A stretch of DNA of 64,000 nt from positions 830,798-894,797 of the forward strand of contig JXTC01000030.1 in NCBI GenBank assembly GCA_002914845.1, written 5' to 3'. This DNA comes from Trema orientale (Eukaryota; Streptophyta; Magnoliopsida; Rosales; Cannabaceae). Position 1 is the first letter of the stretch. Every line of letters starts with the position of its first letter. The translations under genes and the position numbers were made by a program. Shown here in pieces: positions 60,343-64,000 of the stretch. The notes beneath the pieces are model-generated. The model saw only the letters and a list, made by a program, of their open reading frames with translations. It was not told the DNA's origin and made no database searches.

Positions 60343-61417
60343 TAGATTGTTGGTTAATTAAACTGTTGAAGTGTTCTCTAGTTGATGTAGGTAATTTTTG
60401 GCTTAACCATTTTTTTTCTTGGGGTGTTGAATTAAGATTTCGTAGTATTTCTTTAGCGTATGTTCTGTTCGATTGATCCATATGTTTTTTTTAGCATTTT
60501 GTCTGGTGCGCTTGGTCCTCGACTGAGTTATTTCTTTACAATTAGTGTGGTAAGCATGGAGAATCACATGACTTCACGTTCTAATCATTGAAGATGGCAA
60601 CATCGAAGTTTGTGATGGAGCACCAGTTGAACAGTAAAGGAGATTTTGAGATTATGTACTGAGAACGGATGCAAGCAGATTTGGTTTTATTTTTTTTTTT
60701 TCTTCAAAAAAAGTTACTCCATTAGCACTTCTTAGAGAGGAAAATCTTTAAAGTAAATACGTGTCCAAAGCATAAAAGAAAGAAATGCTCAAAACAATAT
60801 ATAGTACTATTATTTTCTTAATTACAAAGTGATAGTAAGTATTATATATCCCTGCGAACAATAATATTCGCTTATTCATACAGTACTATGTAGCATATCT
60901 AGAGAGATATATAATTGGAGAAACTGAAGTAAGCCCCCTCTTAATTATGCAATAATCTCTTTACGCGCATCCGGAATTGTATAACCTGTATAGCAAATAT
61001 GCATGTATATGTATATATATGTCAATCTATCATACAAACTTTTTATAAGCAATAAACTAAAGAACTAACTGAATTATTCTTAAACTAGCACGGAGTGACG
61101 ATAATTAAATTTTACTTCAATCTGCATATGAGTCTATCACATGCCTATGGCTTAATTAATCAGTCTTTTAATCTTCACAGGGAAATATTTTCCAATTTCA
61201 ATATTTAATTTCTTCATGGAGCGTACGTAGCTAGCTACGTACAGATGAACGCTACTCAAATAATAAATTTCCTATAAAGATTATTAACGCGCGTTATTAT
61301 GACTAATTTACTAGATATTCTTCCAAAAATCTTTCATAAAACTACTTTTTATATAATCATGATTACCTTCCTCAAATTTTAAAAATTAGGAAGAAATTTT
61401 CCGTACATAAGAAATAT
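60343..61417. other. Intergenic, no gene recognised
   Basis: AT-rich DNA. The part next to 61418 is probably the 3' flank of the broken lipid-transfer gene. Confidence 0.45.
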
Positions 61418-61776
61418 TTATTTCATGTAGAGATCGGAAATCTTACTTCCGCATTGCATTCCTTTGGGAACGACTACACCACAATATCTAGCAACGTAGA
61501 CTGCCTTCTCCACGCTGATTATTTTCTCAACGTCTTTATGACATGATCGCAAGCACATTTAACATCTATGGGTTTGATCACTGAGCAACATCCCTGGGAC
61601 GGGTCTTGAGTTTTTGGATCGGATTTCAAAACAAATTTCAAGCATTGAAATACGAGGTTTGGAATACTTATCTGGCATGTTGATGCTGACACCCCGTAGT
61701 TGTTATCGAACATTAGGGTTCCGGTACTGATAACAAAAATGGCCAGAGCCAAGCAACGAACGCCAAAAATTGCCAT
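61418..61776 (-). pseudogene. Lipid-transfer-like gene broken by one frameshift
   Basis: The minus-strand frame starts at 61776 with MAIFGVRCLALAIFVISTGT, a good signal peptide, and gives six of the eight cysteines (C34, C45, C63-C64, C74-x-C76) before a TAA at 61521-61519. In another frame the sequence continues without a stop from VEKIISVEKAVYVARYCG to QCGSKI and ends in TAA at 61420-61418, supplying the missing two cysteines. Compared with the intact paralogue at 28030-28383, one base is missing near 61530-61535. The rest of the gene, including a TATA run upstream, looks intact, so the break is recent or a sequencing error. It could also be a real but shorter protein without the last disulfides. 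Confidence 0.88.
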
Positions 61777-61855
61777 ACTAATTATAAGCTTATTTTCTCT
61801 TTCAAGTCGCTTTCAGTTCTATTTTGCTTCCTATGGTAAATCGGTGATAGCCTTG

Positions 61856-61878
61856 GTATATATATATATATATATATG
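61856..61878 (-). promoter_or_regulatory. TATA-rich promoter of the broken lipid-transfer-like gene
   Basis: An uninterrupted (TA)n run lies 80-100 bp upstream of the start codon, about where a TATA box is expected. Confidence 0.45.
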
Positions 61879-62968
61879 AAAGAAGGCCTTGATATTACTT
61901 ATGTATAGTATTTGATATGGGATGGAGGGTTCATTATTATTGATGTATAATAATATGAATTGGAGTCTTTCTGAGATATATTTGATCAGAACCAGTTTTG
62001 GTAATAAAGGAAATCTGAAAATTAAATGAGAGTATCAAATTAAAGGAATAGAGCATTAATGAGCATAAGGAGAGGAAAATCTGGCATTCAGTGTAAATCA
62101 TGTAACCACATGGCAATTGATATAATCTGGGTATCAGGCTAAAAGGCTCGGCCAGCTTGAGGATAAAATATGAGAGATATACTCCAGAAATAATATATTG
62201 CAGACATAAAAGACGAAATTATTTAGAAAGAAGAAATGTAAGTGTTTGCTATCCTATTCCGAGACAGTATATCGAAAAGGAAATATTAAACAATACGATA
62301 TATTAGTTGTTAGCTAGATATCTAATAGTACTGGAGCTGGAATACAATTTCATTAACAGAAATAATATACATAATTACAATACATGCATCATGCTAAGAA
62401 AGCTTGAACCATAACGTACGATGCAAATTAAGTATTAATAATTAGCCAAGGCTTCTCTAAAACATTTAAAGAACAAAAATAATAATGCTTTTAAAAGATT
62501 GGTTTGTTAATTGAAGGGAAATATTGAGGAGTACGGCAAAAACAAGGGAAATTTTGAGAAATCAAAACCTTCTTAGTTATTCAATTTTTCTAATAAAACC
62601 AATAGTATGAGTCATCCGGGTGACTTTGTGGCCCTCCGTAGACATCTGATTATTAGAACTATGCCACCTAGTCACCCGGTGTTGGGTGAATTTATCATAT
62701 ATCTAATATGAATTACCCACTTGGTGACTTAAAAAAAAAAAAATAGTTTTGGAATTTTCAATTATGTTAATGTCCTTATTATAAGTGATCACGTGCTATT
62801 TAAGGCTGCATGCAACCATATATAACTATCATTAGTCCCAAATTGGTTGGACCCCTTCTAATGTATCACTATCAAGGACATATAGCGTCTCACTCCTGCC
62901 ATGTCAGTTTCAAATTCAAGTTCATACTTGGAACTTACACTTCTTCCGTTAGAATCTGTATTTACTTG
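61879..62968. other. Intergenic, no gene recognised
   Basis: AT-rich DNA. A loose inverted pairing between gagtcatccgggtgact and tagtcacccggtg occurs at about 62608-62682; I cannot say more. Confidence 0.4.
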
Positions 62969-63470
62969 AATTAAATGACTATATTTGTCTCTAACTAAGG
63001 AAAAAGTCTCACTTTGTTCCTTAAATTTTAAATTGTGTCATATTGGTCCTTAAACTATTAAAATATTTCATTTTAGTCCTTTTTACTATAAATTTTGTTG
63101 GATTCTTAACGAAATATATACATGAGTTATATTAACATTCTTTATTAGTGATTTCAACAGAATATCATATTTTGAACAGTTCTACATTGTATTCTTGTCT
63201 AATATATAACTAATTTTTATTCAACTAATTATTTTTAAATTGATTCAGTTCATAAATTTTTTCACAGTGTTGGATTATGCTTTTAATTCGGAATGATTTA
63301 AGTACACAAGAATAATAAAGGTGTCTCATATATGCTCATTCTATTAAGAAATATAAAACTAAATATATAACTTTTTTAATAATTTAAGAACCAAAATGAC
63401 GCAATTTAAAATTTAAAGACTAAAGTGAAACTTTTCTCATAGTTTAAGAACCAACATAGTTATTTAACCT
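62969..63470. mobile_element. Probable MITE with ~100-bp inverted ends
   Basis: The left arm (ttaaatgactat ... gttccttaaattttaaattg) pairs with the right arm (caatttaaaatttaaagact ... atagttatttaa). Flanking 9-mers atttacttg (62960-62968) and atttacttt (63471-63479) agree at eight positions, so the target duplication is 8 or 9 bp. Confidence 0.7.
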
Positions 63471-63479
63471 ATTTACTTT

Positions 63480-64000
63480 GGTATAGCTTTATTCCCAACT
63501 CAATTAATCATTATACTTTATCTAACGCACGTAATCTAAATAAATAAAAGTTATTTCAAAACGTGGGCCACATCATTAGATCATATAGAATGACATATAT
63601 ATAAAAAAAACTAGAGATCTAAGTATTGTAATACTAGCTATTAATGCAGTAATGAGTTGTTACCATTCAATCGAGAAGCGTTATTAATTAATTAATTTGT
63701 GTAAATTATAATTCAGTAATTAAATGTAATAACAAATATGAAAAGCAGATAAGATAATTAAAGTAAAAATTTGGATAGTTGGGATCTCATTGAACATATC
63801 ACATATCTTTGAAAGCTTTATTTATTCTTTTGATTATTTTGCACCTTTTCTAACCAATCTTAAGTTGCACCGAGCATGAGATCACTTAAATATTATGTCC
63901 TTATCTTATTATTTATCCTAAACATGCTCTAGCTTCTAACCAGTATTAGTCCTCGTTTAGCTTCTATATATAATTAGTATTAGTCCTAGTTTACTAATCT
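63480..64000. other. Intergenic, no gene recognised
   Basis: AT-rich DNA with a possible short duplication (agtattagtcct(c/a)gttta) at about 63943 and 63979. Confidence 0.4.

Overview
The window looks like nuclear DNA from a flowering plant, most likely a woody or herbaceous eudicot. It is AT-rich, has spliced genes with GT/AG junctions, and carries plant-only families: a GRAS regulator of the SCL3 type, a BURP-domain protein, a membrane RING-H2 protein and eight-cysteine lipid-transfer-like proteins. It is also dense with plant transposable elements. I cannot name the species. There are assembly gaps at 31908-31962 and 43704-44433, and single N bases at 34325 and 40087.

Genes. (1) A short spliced gene of unknown family on the minus strand lies at about 731-1632, with tandem repeats around its splice acceptor and in its promoter. 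(2) Weak plus-strand exons at 5773-6229 may end an unknown, perhaps decayed, gene. (3) SCL3 (13754-15172, plus) is an intact single-exon GRAS gene. (4) A RING-H2 gene lies at 23550-24128 (minus). (5) An intact lipid-transfer-like gene lies at 28030-28383 (minus). (6) A three-exon BURP gene lies at 54840-56210 (plus), with a signal peptide and a perfect CH signature. (7) A second lipid-transfer-like gene at 61418-61776 (minus) is broken by one frameshift. These genes do not form an operon or an obvious pathway. BURP and lipid-transfer proteins are both secreted; SCL3 acts in gibberellin signalling.

Mobile DNA fills most of the rest. Non-autonomous DNA elements with 9-bp target duplications (Mutator-like) lie at 7871-9167 (a 1.3-kb foldback), 16734-18219, 19472-19722, 29871-30040, 52484-52655 and 53220-54278. 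A hAT-like element with a perfect 8-bp duplication (52278-53063) contains one of them. A CACTA-type end is at 36613. Retroelements are a Ty1/copia remnant (about 37506-42060, minus) with an exact-length 1563-bp duplication around a single N, a Ty3/gypsy LTR-gag-protease fragment (46641-49289) between two 441-bp direct repeats, a Ty3/gypsy remnant with both LTRs (56779-60342) carrying a nested solo LTR, a probable copia-type 3' LTR at 2160-2686, and a probable large LTR at 42599-44727.

Between 34.8 and 57 kb there are several diverged copies of the same non-coding blocks. Blocks resembling the upstream and downstream flanks of the BURP gene also surround the copia remnant. This suggests an old local duplication in which one copy lost its gene and was filled by transposons. 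I saw no CRISPR array, rRNA or convincing tRNA gene, and nothing that clearly amounts to an undescribed biological system. The strongest leads are the frameshifted lipid-transfer gene, the long foldback element, the retroelement between equal-length direct repeats, and the eroded duplication around the BURP gene.
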